A stretch of 64,000 bases of DNA, from contig OZ241890.1 in the NCBI GenBank assembly GCA_965203475.1, positions 1,488,001 through 1,552,000 on the forward strand. The letters run 5' to 3'. Of the stretch, positions 34,671 to 43,282 are shown one piece after another (within the stretch, counting starts at the first letter, position 1; every line of letters begins with the position of its first letter). The notes below the pieces were generated by a model. The model worked only from the letters and a program-made list of their open reading frames with translations, had not been told where the DNA came from and did no database searches. This DNA comes from JABDMD01 sp965203475. GTDB lineage: Bacteria > Pseudomonadota > Gammaproteobacteria > UBA4575. The position numbers and the translations under genes are program-made.

Positions 34671-34797
34671 TCTAAAAACGTCAGCGAGGCAGCCAAGACA
34701 AGGCAAAAATTTCAGAATAAGCGGAGTTTACATATAAGTAAATGAGCATTATGAAAGAATTTTTAACGCAGTACTGGCAACACAGCTAGTTTTTAGA
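34671..34797. repeat. MITE-like palindromic intergenic element
   Basis: A 127-bp unit with inverted ends TCTAAAAAC (34671-34679) and GTTTTTAGA (34789-34797). The interior folds as a long imperfect hairpin: AAAAATTTC near 34706 pairs with GAAAGAATTTTT near 34753, and GTTTAC with GTAAAT. It has no coding capacity and ends exactly at a duplicated copy of the ychF 3' end. I see no second copy in this window. Confidence 0.65.
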
Positions 34798-34825
34798 CAT
34801 TAAACCTAAAATGTACGACGTATAT
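34798..34825 (-). repeat. Duplicated 3' tail of ychF
   Basis: On the minus strand this stretch again encodes VVHFRFNV and a stop (TAA at 34794-34796, inside the palindromic element's end). It repeats the last eight codons of ychF, 51 bp away, with synonymous differences. Upstream of those codons the similarity is lost. Confidence 0.65.
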
Positions 34826-34843
34826 CCTTGTACCTCTAGCCTC

Positions 34844-35935
34844 TTATACATTAAACCTAAAATGCACAACGTCTCCTTCTCGCATTACGTAATCTTTGCC
34901 CTCTAAACGCCACTTCCCTTGGTCTTTGGCCCCGGCTTCACCACTGGCTTCAACATAGTCTTGGTAAGCTACAACTTCAGCACGGATAAAGCCTTTTTCA
35001 AAATCGGTATGAATTTTTCCAGCGGCTTGTGGCGCGGTAGAACCAGAGCGCACTGTCCACGCACGTGCTTCTTTAGGGCCTGCCGTAAAAAATGTTTGTA
35101 AACCTAATAATTCATACCCTGCACGAATTACTCGATTTAATCCTGGCTCGTTCAAACCTAACTCAGCTAAATATTCTTGTTGTTCTTCCTTATTTAATTG
35201 CGCAAGTTCAGCTTCTATCTTTGCACACACTGGTACCACTTGAATAGATTTAGACTTGGCTAATTCTTCGAGTTGTTGTAAATGAGGATTGTTTTCAAAT
35301 CCATCTTCAGCAACATTTGCGATATAAAACGCTGGCTTGTGTGTAATTAAATGTAATTCTTTAATTAGATACTCTTGTTCTTTATCAATCACAAAACTAT
35401 GGGCTAACTGTTCTTCTTCTAAATGTTTTTTTAATGCCTGAAATATTTCTAATTGTGCTAGAGATTCTTTGTTACCAGATTTTGCGACACGTTCTACACG
35501 ACTAATCGCTTTCTCAATCGTTTCTAAATCTGCAAGTATTAATTCAGTGGTGATAGTTTCTAAATCGGAAAGGGGATCAATTTTTCCATCTACATGAATA
35601 ATATTTTCATCATCAAAACATCTCACCACATGGGCAATCGCATCTGTTTCACGAATATGGCCTAAAAACTGGTTGCCCAAGCCTTCACCCTTAGAAGCTC
35701 CTGCAACTAATCCAGCAATGTCTACAAATTCAATAGTGGTAGGAATTACTTCTTTGGATTGAGCAATTTTTGCCAAGGAGTCTAATCGTTCATCAGGCAC
35801 AGGAACAATGCCTACATTAGGATCGATGGTACAAAACGGATAATTTTCGGCTGCAATTTCCGTGGCAGTTAATGCATTAAATAATGTTGATTTGCCTACA
35901 TTAGGCAAACCCACGATGCCACATGTAAACCCCAT
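34844..35935 (-). CDS. ychF: Redox-regulated ATPase/GTPase YchF (Obg family)
   Basis: 363 residues, the usual length. P-loop 'GIVGLPNVGKSTLFNALT' near the N-terminus, 'DIAGLVAGASKGEGLGNQFLGHIRETDA', a coiled-coil insertion in the middle, and the C-terminal TGS domain from about residue 280 ending in the universal 'GDVVHFRFNV'. It binds ribosomes and prefers ATP over GTP (family knowledge). It lies 3 bp after pth in the conserved pth-ychF pair. The 3' end borders a duplicated tail and the palindromic repeat. Confidence 0.97.
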   Translation of the reverse strand: MGFTCGIVGLPNVGKSTLFNALTATEIAAENYPFCTIDPNVGIVPVPDERLDSLAKIAQSKEVIPTTIEFVDIAGLVAGASKGEGLGNQFLGHIRETDAIAHVVRCFDDENIIHVDGKIDPLSDLETITTELILADLETIEKAISRVERVAKSGNKESLAQLEIFQALKKHLEEEQLAHSFVIDKEQEYLIKELHLITHKPAFYIANVAEDGFENNPHLQQLEELAKSKSIQVVPVCAKIEAELAQLNKEEQQEYLAELGLNEPGLNRVIRAGYELLGLQTFFTAGPKEARAWTVRSGSTAPQAAGKIHTDFEKGFIRAEVVAYQDYVEASGEAGAKDQGKWRLEGKDYVMREGDVVHFRFNV

Positions 35936-35938
35936 AGA

Positions 35939-36523
35939 CTAATTCTTGGTGTGCAAATTTTTCATTGCCGCTTCCATGTCTCCATGCAAACATTCTGGCA
36001 ATGAAAATAGAGCATCATCCAGTGCACGTTCAATACTTTTTCGATCCACTGAACTTGTTTTTTTCAAAACATAGTTAACGACTTCATCCTTATGGCCTGG
36101 ATGACCTACACCAATGCGTAAACGCCAGAAGTTTTGACTAAGATGAGAAAAAATACTGCGCAAGCCATTATGCCCCCCATGCCCTCCCGCCCACTTAATT
36201 TTTACATCGCCTACAGGCAAATCGATTTCATCATGGGCAACTAATATTTGCTCGGAAGGAATTTTGTAAAAATCAGCAAAGGGGCGTAAAGATTCACCAC
36301 TGTCATTCATATAGGTCTGTGGTTTTAAAAGCCAAGTCTTTTCGCCCTGAAATGAAAAGTGTGCGACTTCTCCTTTAAATTTTGATTCTAATTTATAGAC
36401 AGCATTTTCTTTTTTAGCGACTTCATCTACAAACCAAAACCCGGCATTATGCCGGGTTTGTAAATGTTTTTCGTCCGGGTTTCCAAGCCCTACAATTAGA
36501 CGAATGCCTTTTTGATTCGACAC
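35939..36523 (-). CDS. pth: Peptidyl-tRNA hydrolase
   Basis: 194 residues. 'IVGLGNPDEKHLQTRHNAGFWFVD' contains the catalytic His, and 'KPQTYMNDSGESL', 'LVAHDEIDLPVG' and 'KWAGGHGGHNGLRSI' complete the Pth active site. It releases tRNA from peptidyl-tRNA that dropped off ribosomes. It sits between rplY (21 bp upstream) and ychF (3 bp downstream), a conserved gammaproteobacterial operon. It is cytoplasmic. Confidence 0.97.
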   Translation of the reverse strand: MSNQKGIRLIVGLGNPDEKHLQTRHNAGFWFVDEVAKKENAVYKLESKFKGEVAHFSFQGEKTWLLKPQTYMNDSGESLRPFADFYKIPSEQILVAHDEIDLPVGDVKIKWAGGHGGHNGLRSIFSHLSQNFWRLRIGVGHPGHKDEVVNYVLKKTSSVDRKSIERALDDALFSLPECLHGDMEAAMKNLHTKN

Positions 36524-36544
36524 TTATGAAATTTTAGAAATGAT

Positions 36545-37243
36545 TTAAGAGTCGTCTCCTTCTGACTTCTCTTCACTATCTTCTTGGGATTCTTTATCTT
36601 CAGTCGTTTCTTCTTCTGCTGCTTCGTCTTCTTCACTTACAACAGGTTCTTCCTCTTCAACGGCACGTTTCACATGCACTGAAACTACAACATGGTCATG
36701 GCCTTCACCATGTGCAAGTTCTACAATAGTCACCCCTTCTGGAACTTTAACTTCACTTAAATGAATAGTTTCGTTTAGTTTGAGATCTGCAACATCGACT
36801 TCGATAAACTCAGGAAGGTCTTTGGGCAAACAGATAATTTCAAGTTCAACAAAGTTGTGACTGATTACACCACCTTCCATTTTTACACCGTGACAAATAT
36901 CTTCATTAATAAAATGCAAAGGTACATGTACATTAATGGCAGTATCTTCACGAACACGTAATAAATCTACATGTAGCACAGTAGGCCTGTAAGGATGACG
37001 CTGTAAATCACGCAAAATTGTTTTTTGTTTTTTCTTGCCAACATTTACTGTCAAAATGTGAGAATAAAAAGCTTCTTGCTCAAGGTTGTGCATAAAGGAG
37101 TCATGATCTAATGTTACCGAGACAGGGTCTTCTCCCCCGCCATAAATCACAGCAGGAATTTTTCCTGATTTACGCAGTCGTCGGCTCGCACCTTTCCCAA
37201 GATCACTTCTTGGTTCTGCATCAAATGTAAAATCGAGACTCAT
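36545..37243 (-). CDS. rplY: 50S ribosomal protein L25/general stress protein Ctc
   Basis: 232 residues, the long (CTC/TL5-like) form: an N-terminal L25 domain that binds 5S rRNA ('RSDLGKGASRRLRKSGKIPAV', 'ILRDLQRHPYRPTVLHVDL') and a C-terminal beta domain ('IEVDVADLKLNETIHLSEV'). It ends in a strongly acidic tail (about 195-232, Glu/Asp-rich). Long L25 forms are usual outside enterobacteria. It sits between prs and pth, the conserved order. Confidence 0.95.
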   Translation of the reverse strand: MSLDFTFDAEPRSDLGKGASRRLRKSGKIPAVIYGGGEDPVSVTLDHDSFMHNLEQEAFYSHILTVNVGKKKQKTILRDLQRHPYRPTVLHVDLLRVREDTAINVHVPLHFINEDICHGVKMEGGVISHNFVELEIICLPKDLPEFIEVDVADLKLNETIHLSEVKVPEGVTIVELAHGEGHDHVVVSVHVKRAVEEEEPVVSEEDEAAEEETTEDKESQEDSEEKSEGDDS

Positions 37244-37278
37244 TTTCTACTCCAGCTTCAATCTCAAAACGAGATTAA

Positions 37279-38253
37279 TTAATCCATATATAGTGTACTG
37301 ACAGATTCTTCTTGATTGATCCGTCGCATCGATTCTGCGATGAGACCTGATACTTCCAACTGGCGTATCCGAGTACATGCCTTGGCATCATCGCGGAGCG
37401 GAATTGTATCAGTTACTACCAATTCATCCAGCGTAGAGTTATTAAGATTTTCAATGGCCTTACCAGAAAGGACTGGATGGGTGGCATAGGCCCGCACACT
37501 GGAGGCTCCATGTTTTTTCAGCGCCGAGGCTGCCTGACACAGAGTGCCAGCTGTATCGACCAAATCATCAATGATATAGCAAGATTTTCCCTTTACCTCA
37601 CCAATGATATGCATCACTTCAGCCTTATTCGCTTCAGGGCGTCTTTTATCAATGATGGCCAAATCAGCATCATCCAGACGTTTTGCTAAAGCTCGAGCCC
37701 GCACCACGCCTCCGACATCAGGAGACACCACAATAAGATTCGGGTCTTTGCGTTTATACACATCTCCTAATAACACGGGCGAGGCATACACATTATCCAC
37801 CGGTATATCAAAAAACCCCTGAATTTGATCTGCATGCAAATCTACCGTTAGCACACGATCAGCACCAACACTGCTAATCAGATTAGCCACTACCTTGGCT
37901 GATATTGGAACTCGAATGGAGCGCACACGGCGGTCTTGTCGTGAATATCCAAAATATGGAATAACAGTGGTAATCCGCTCCGCCGAGGAACGTTTCAGCG
38001 CATCGACAATTATTAGTAACTCCATGATATTTTCGTTGGTCGGCATACACGTAGGTTGCACAACGAATACATCTTTACCCCGGACGTTTTCTTGAATTTC
38101 TACCTGCACCTCTCCATCACTAAATCGACTCATTAGAGCCTTACCCAATGGAATATTCAAATAGTCGACAATATCTTGGGCAAGCTTCGGATGTGCGTTT
38201 CCAGAAAACACCATCATGTTGCTGTCGGGAGGTAATGTCCTTTGACGAATCAT
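37279..38253 (-). CDS. prs: Ribose-phosphate pyrophosphokinase (PRPP synthetase)
   Basis: 324 residues. 'ENVRGKDVFVVQPTC', 'PYFGYSRQDRRVR', the metal-binding 'LTVDLHADQIQGFF' and the PRPP loop 'CYIIDDLVDTAGTLCQAA' are all present. It makes PRPP for nucleotide, histidine and NAD synthesis; the nadC product in this window consumes PRPP. A tRNA-Gln gene separates it from ispE, as in other gammaproteobacteria. The start codes for 'MIRQRTLPPDSNMMVFSGNA'; an internal start at the MMVFSGNA methionines would match shorter family members. Confidence 0.97.
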   Translation of the reverse strand: MIRQRTLPPDSNMMVFSGNAHPKLAQDIVDYLNIPLGKALMSRFSDGEVQVEIQENVRGKDVFVVQPTCMPTNENIMELLIIVDALKRSSAERITTVIPYFGYSRQDRRVRSIRVPISAKVVANLISSVGADRVLTVDLHADQIQGFFDIPVDNVYASPVLLGDVYKRKDPNLIVVSPDVGGVVRARALAKRLDDADLAIIDKRRPEANKAEVMHIIGEVKGKSCYIIDDLVDTAGTLCQAASALKKHGASSVRAYATHPVLSGKAIENLNNSTLDELVVTDTIPLRDDAKACTRIRQLEVSGLIAESMRRINQEESVSTLYMD

Positions 38254-38305
38254 AAAAGTTTATAGTGCCTTTAAATTTTAAAAAATCTTAATAAAATATT
38301 TAGTT

Positions 38306-38380
38306 TGGCTGGGCCGGCAGGATTCGAACCTGCGAATGCCGGGATCAAAACCCGGTGCCTTACCACTTGGCGACGGCCCA
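38306..38380 (-). tRNA. tRNA-Gln (TTG)
   Basis: 75 bases with encoded CCA. Acceptor TGGGCCG/CGGCCCA, discriminator G, D arm GCCAAGTGGTAAGGC, anticodon loop TTTTGAT (TTG) on a CCGGG/CCCGG stem, T arm with GTTCGAATC. The weak T-A or U-A first pair is typical of tRNA-Gln. It is located between ispE and prs, a classical position. Confidence 0.95.
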
Positions 38381-38397
38381 ATTTTAATGCCTGTGAA

Positions 38398-39276
38398 CTA
38401 TACCTGATTCTCATCATTCAATGAAAAAATAGGCGAGCGATTCATGGATTTTGTCACATGAACAGTAAATTCTTTAGGACAATTTGCAGCCACATTTTCC
38501 GCTTCCGCTTGCGATGCAAACTTCCCGAATAGCGCACTCCCCGATCCAGTTAAATGAGGCTTTGTATACTCACTTAACCACTGAAACGCTTGTTCTATTT
38601 GTGGATGCTTACGCGCAATAGTTTCGAACACATTTTGTGTATGTAGATACCAATCGTTCAATTTAGAAAAGTCACGTATTTTCATGGGCGTGCAATTTCG
38701 TGTCAAATCAGGATTTGTAAACATGTGTGCAGTACTCATGCGTACGTTCGGAAATACAATTAGGTACCAATGCTCCAAAACATCCAGCGGTGATAGCACA
38801 TCACCTTTACCTTCTACCCAGCATGTTTGACCCCGCACAAATACAGGAACATCTGCCCCTAGCTGAATGGCCAGTTCTATTAATTCTGTGTTGGATAGCC
38901 CACAGCCCCATAGGTGGTTAAGTGCCAATAGAGTAGTTGCTGCATTAGAACTCCCGCCCCCCAAACCGGCTCCCATCGGAATGATTTTAGCAAGTAAAAT
39001 ATGTGCACCTTGATCAGTATTGGTTGTATCTTGTAGTAATTTTGCAGCAAGTAACACCAAATTTTCTTGTTCATTAATATCAACTGCAGTCTCACATGAA
39101 ATAGATTTTCCTTCATGCGTTTTAAAGACAAGCTCATCACAAAGATCTATAAACTGAATTACGGACTGTAGCTCGTGATAACCATCTTCGCGTTTTCCAA
39201 GAATATGCAAAAATAAATTAATCTTTGCAGGTGCCAGCCATGTGTTTACAGTAGATTCTGGATTGGGTGGATTCAA
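38398..39276 (-). CDS. ispE: 4-diphosphocytidyl-2-C-methyl-D-erythritol kinase
   Basis: 292 residues of the GHMP kinase family; phosphorylates CDP-ME in the MEP isoprenoid pathway. Motifs: N-terminal 'LAPAKINLFLHILGKREDGYHEL' with catalytic residues, the ATP loop 'IPMGAGLGGGSSNAATTLLAL' and the third motif 'LTGSGSALFGKF'. It follows lolB by 21 bp on the same strand and precedes tRNA-Gln and prs. It is cytoplasmic. Confidence 0.97.
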   Translation of the reverse strand: MNPPNPESTVNTWLAPAKINLFLHILGKREDGYHELQSVIQFIDLCDELVFKTHEGKSISCETAVDINEQENLVLLAAKLLQDTTNTDQGAHILLAKIIPMGAGLGGGSSNAATTLLALNHLWGCGLSNTELIELAIQLGADVPVFVRGQTCWVEGKGDVLSPLDVLEHWYLIVFPNVRMSTAHMFTNPDLTRNCTPMKIRDFSKLNDWYLHTQNVFETIARKHPQIEQAFQWLSEYTKPHLTGSGSALFGKFASQAEAENVAANCPKEFTVHVTKSMNRSPIFSLNDENQV

Positions 39277-39297
39277 TATTCTAATGTTACTGATATT

Positions 39298-39906
39298 TTA
39301 TTCGGGCAATTCCCAGCGATGGATAATAATTTTTGCCTGCAATGTTGGATTGGATACTTTAATAAATGCCGGCAATGATGGTGCTCCATTATGATAGCGT
39401 TGATAATCAATCAGCCAACCCGCTTGATCTAGCTGTTTTAAGCGACCTTGCTCGTCCAGCTCTAAAGACGCATATACTAATTCAGGGTTAGGAATTCCTC
39501 GTAACCAATACCGCAATCCATTCACCGGAAGCGAATAACCTAATAAGCCCTGCATTAAACTTTCTGCATCTTGAGCTTCAAGCTGTTCGCCTTTTGAAGT
39601 ATTGAGCTGAACTTGTTGGGCATCGCCATCAATTATCGCGACTTTTCTGCCAAGAGGATCTAATAATTCAATTTCAAAATCTTGTTGTTGTTGTTGCCAA
39701 TGTACGCCTGCACGAAAACCTTCTTCATTCGATTTGCCAGCAACACGTCCTTTTAAGCTCCAAGTTATTAAATCTTCTAGTTGCTGGCGATGCACATCCC
39801 ATGCATCTTCATTTGTAACAGTTGTACCCACTTCAACAGTAGGCTCTTGCACAGTTGCACAAGCAGACACGAACAAAAACAAAAATATGAATACGAGCTG
39901 CCGCAT
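39298..39906 (-). CDS. lolB: Outer-membrane lipoprotein LolB
   Basis: 202 residues. Signal peptide with lipobox ending 'FVSAC', then a single LolA/LolB-fold beta domain: 'WSLKGRVAGKSNEEGFRAGVHW', 'LLDPLGRKVAII', 'LLGYSLPVNGLRYWLRG' and 'GWLIDYQRY' are typical. It receives lipoproteins from LolA and inserts them into the outer membrane. Its substrates here include MlaA, the TPR lipoprotein and the cytochrome lipoprotein. It is co-directional with the TPR gene (35 bp upstream) and ispE. Confidence 0.95.
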   Translation of the reverse strand: MRQLVFIFLFLFVSACATVQEPTVEVGTTVTNEDAWDVHRQQLEDLITWSLKGRVAGKSNEEGFRAGVHWQQQQQDFEIELLDPLGRKVAIIDGDAQQVQLNTSKGEQLEAQDAESLMQGLLGYSLPVNGLRYWLRGIPNPELVYASLELDEQGRLKQLDQAGWLIDYQRYHNGAPSLPAFIKVSNPTLQAKIIIHRWELPE

Positions 39907-39941
39907 TAGCAGTTACTATAACTGATTTGTACGTAAACGAA

Positions 39942-41696
39942 TTACTGTTGGAATTTTTCTTGAAGTTCTAAAAGATATTTATCGTCAGGATTTCGCTCTA
40001 ACTCCTGTTTCATTAAGTTGCGCGCTTCTTCATACTCGCCTTTCGCCCATAATAACTCAACTAAATGGCCTGCAATTTCGGCATCACTTAATAATGTATA
40101 GGCTTTGCGCAAATAAGTTTCAGCCTCTTCATAATTTCCTAACCTAAAGTGCACCCAGCCCATACTATCGATCACAGCCGGATCATCAGGACGAAACTCC
40201 AGTGCTTTTTCTATATAACCCAACGCTTCTTCTAAACGGTAATTATGATCTGCTAATGTATAACCTAATGCATTTAAGGCGGATGCATTATTTGGATCCT
40301 CTGAAAGAATGGCCCGCAAATCTAATTCCAGTAAATCAATGCGATCGATTTCTTCTGCCATTAACGCGCGCGCATATAACAAATCACTATGCCCAGGAAA
40401 CTCTTGCAAGCCTTCGCTATATAGATCCATTGCAGCTACATATAATTTTTCATCATGTAGCAATTGTCCTTCAATTAAGTACACCTCAATAATTTGTTCC
40501 GGCATACTTAGCTGGCCACGTAATTCCTTCAAATACCTTTGTGCTTTATCAATTCCTTCCAGATCAACATAGATAGAAGCAATTCGAGCTTGAGCATCTA
40601 AATAATACTGCCCTTGCTGTACTTGCTCCAATTCAGCAATAGCGCCTGTTAAGTTTCCTTGCTCTTCTTCAACCCTTCCCAAGTAATAACGCCCTTCATC
40701 TCTTCGGTGATTACGGTCAACCAAACGTTTGAATTGTACTTTTGCCTTATCGAATTCTTCTTGTTGCAAATGTAATAGTCCCAATCGATAAATGAGCTCA
40801 CTATCGTTAGGATTTTCGGCTAATAAAATTTCGAATTCCGCAGTGGCTTCTTTATATTGCTCCGCAGTGATTAACATACGCGCATACGCCATACGCATTT
40901 CGCGATTTCCTGGCTGTTCTTCCACAACTACTTTCATTTCTTGCAATGCCTGATCAGTTTCGCCAAGATTCATTAACGCTTGTGCACGCATAGCTCTTGC
41001 TTCAACTAAGTCATCTTTGAATCCAATCGCAAGCTCTGCTTCATCAATTGTGCGTTGATAGTCTTGCGCCTGAAAAGCAACACTAGCCAAAGTTAAATGG
41101 CCATAAGGATTTTCGAAATTTTTATTGACTAATGTTTCGAGTAACTGAATGGATGCTTCAGAATCCGCCTCACGAACTAACACTGCACCAATGATACTGA
41201 ATCCTTTTGCAGGAGAATCTTCGGCCGCCTGCATAATTTTTTCAAAATGCGGTACGGCGCCATCAACATCACCACTACGTAATTCCAGTACCCCTAAAAT
41301 TTGGCTGATCTCTATATTTTCTCCTGCCAATTCTGACCATCTGGTGGCCGCTTCAATACCGGCTTCCCAATCTTTACTGAACATGGCAATGCGTGTGGCA
41401 CGTTCTGCAATAGCAGGGTCACCTGAAAGATTCGCCGCATTCACATAATGCTCAAGTGCCTGATTCACATCGCCAAATTGACCCGAAAGTTCGCCGACCA
41501 GTACCTCATACATGAGATCGGATTGGGCATCATATTTTTCCGTCTTGGTTTGCCTAATTTCTAACGACCGATTGGGATCCCCCAAGCGCTCTGTGCCATC
41601 GTCCATTTGCAAAGAAGCGCAGCTCATCAGGCCAGAAATAGCCAATATAGGCCCTAAAAGGTATGGGATCCGTAGAAATGTGGCGTTAATCTTCAA
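39942..41696 (-). CDS. TPR-repeat lipoprotein
   Basis: 584 residues. Lipoprotein signal peptide (lipobox 'GLMSC'), then about fourteen tetratricopeptide repeats over almost the whole mature length (for example 'DSELIYRLGLLHLQQEEFDKA', 'PAVIDSMGWVHFRLGNYEEA'). Large TPR proteins upstream of lolB are common in gammaproteobacteria and are thought to act as envelope scaffolds; the precise role is unknown. It is divergent from hemA, 177 bp apart, and is the first gene of the lolB-ispE-prs line. Confidence 0.88.
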   Translation of the reverse strand: MKINATFLRIPYLLGPILAISGLMSCASLQMDDGTERLGDPNRSLEIRQTKTEKYDAQSDLMYEVLVGELSGQFGDVNQALEHYVNAANLSGDPAIAERATRIAMFSKDWEAGIEAATRWSELAGENIEISQILGVLELRSGDVDGAVPHFEKIMQAAEDSPAKGFSIIGAVLVREADSEASIQLLETLVNKNFENPYGHLTLASVAFQAQDYQRTIDEAELAIGFKDDLVEARAMRAQALMNLGETDQALQEMKVVVEEQPGNREMRMAYARMLITAEQYKEATAEFEILLAENPNDSELIYRLGLLHLQQEEFDKAKVQFKRLVDRNHRRDEGRYYLGRVEEEQGNLTGAIAELEQVQQGQYYLDAQARIASIYVDLEGIDKAQRYLKELRGQLSMPEQIIEVYLIEGQLLHDEKLYVAAMDLYSEGLQEFPGHSDLLYARALMAEEIDRIDLLELDLRAILSEDPNNASALNALGYTLADHNYRLEEALGYIEKALEFRPDDPAVIDSMGWVHFRLGNYEEAETYLRKAYTLLSDAEIAGHLVELLWAKGEYEEARNLMKQELERNPDDKYLLELQEKFQQ

Positions 41697-41873
41697 TTTA
41701 CTGAGTTATGAGGGTTACTGAATTAAACTATACCTAATATTACTGTAGTTATCTGAGCAATTCACACGCATTTTGACAAAAAATACAGGAACTTAGACCT
41801 ACAATCGTCAGAGAAATTCTCCAATTAGTGAAACCTATCTAATCATATTTTTGACAAATTACGTATAGCTCCC

Positions 41874-43139
41874 ATGGCACTACTCACTCTTGGAATTAAT
41901 CACACAACAGCGCCTGTTGAAGTCCGCGAGCGTGTGGCGATTAATGAACAAAATCTTGCCCACGCCTTAAAAAAATTAATCACCGTGCCCGAAGTAGATG
42001 AGGCCGCTATTATTTCTACCTGCAATCGTACAGAGCTTTATTGCGAAGTTGGACAGTCTGACAAAGGCAAAGGTGAAATTCTTAATTGGCTCACTTCTTT
42101 TCACAATTTAAATTCAAGTGATACAGAACCCTATATTTATGATCATTTAGATGAATCTGTTGTAAGACATATTTTTCGTGTGGCTTGTGGACTCGACTCC
42201 ATGGTGCTAGGCGAACCACAAATTCTTGGACAAATTAAAACAGCCTATCAAGATGCTTCTGATGCTGGCACCTTGGGCAGAAATTTAAATCAACTTTTTC
42301 AAACAGCATTTAGTGTTGCAAAAAAAGTTCGCACCAATACCGCTATTGGTTCTAACCCAGTCTCTGTTGCTTCTGCTGCCGTATCTTTATCTAAAAAAAT
42401 ATTTGGAGACCTTAACAATCAATCTGCGTTACTTTTAGGTGCAGGAGAAACCATTGAACTAGCTGCAGAACATTTAAAAAGTTCAGACATAGGCAAAATA
42501 ATCGTTGCCAATCGAAGTGTTGAACGTGCACAGAGAATTGCGGATCGTGTAGCAGGACACGGAGTAAGTTTAAACTTTGTCAATGAGGCATTACCTCAAT
42601 CCGATATGGTAATTACTGCTACTGCAAGCACTTTGCCCATTATCGGCAAAGGATTAGTTGAACGTGCTTTAAAACTTCGAAAACATAAACCCATCTTTAT
42701 GGTGGATCTTGCAGTACCAAGAGACATTGAGCCTGAAGTGGCCAATCTATCTGATATATATCTTTATACCATTGATGATTTACAAAATGTCATCGAGGGA
42801 AATTTACAATCTCGCCAAGAAGCCGCTGAACAAGCAGAAGAAATCATTAATCATGAAGTTGAACAATTTTCTCTATGGTTGCGAGGCCTAGGGGTCGTAG
42901 AAACCGTTCGTGCTTATCGCAGCAAAGCTGAGATTCAGCGTGATGCAGTATTGGAAAAAGCTCAAAAAATGCTAGAACAAGGCAAACCAATTGAAGATGT
43001 ATTACAGTATTTAGCATTTACCTTAACTAATAAATTAACACATGACCCCACCGAAGCTTTAAATATCGCTGGTCAACAAGGTAAAAATGAGTTGATCGAA
43101 GCCGCCAGAATACTGTTAAATATCACTCCTAATGATTAA
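41874..43139 (+). CDS. hemA: Glutamyl-tRNA reductase
   Basis: 421 residues. 'LGINHTTAPVEVRERVA' opens the protein; catalytic Cys50 lies in 'ISTCNRTELY'; 'MVLGEPQILGQIK' and the NADPH-binding 'ALLLGAGETIELAA' follow, and a C-terminal dimerisation helix region ends the chain. It makes glutamate-1-semialdehyde, the first committed step of tetrapyrrole synthesis from Glu-tRNA. It heads the hemA-prfA-prmC cluster, the standard gammaproteobacterial arrangement, divergent from the TPR/lolB genes. Confidence 0.97.
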   Translation: MALLTLGINHTTAPVEVRERVAINEQNLAHALKKLITVPEVDEAAIISTCNRTELYCEVGQSDKGKGEILNWLTSFHNLNSSDTEPYIYDHLDESVVRHIFRVACGLDSMVLGEPQILGQIKTAYQDASDAGTLGRNLNQLFQTAFSVAKKVRTNTAIGSNPVSVASAAVSLSKKIFGDLNNQSALLLGAGETIELAAEHLKSSDIGKIIVANRSVERAQRIADRVAGHGVSLNFVNEALPQSDMVITATASTLPIIGKGLVERALKLRKHKPIFMVDLAVPRDIEPEVANLSDIYLYTIDDLQNVIEGNLQSRQEAAEQAEEIINHEVEQFSLWLRGLGVVETVRAYRSKAEIQRDAVLEKAQKMLEQGKPIEDVLQYLAFTLTNKLTHDPTEALNIAGQQGKNELIEAARILLNITPND

Positions 43140-43282
43140 TCAAAGCAGTTATTCAATTAATTTTTCCATGCTAAAGCATTCAAGCATAGTCTATTTATTT
43201 TTTCATTAGCTGAAAATAATTTCTTATTATTTATCGCACTCTTACTTTGAGTGTAATCATTCTATTTTTTACTGTTTTCAAA

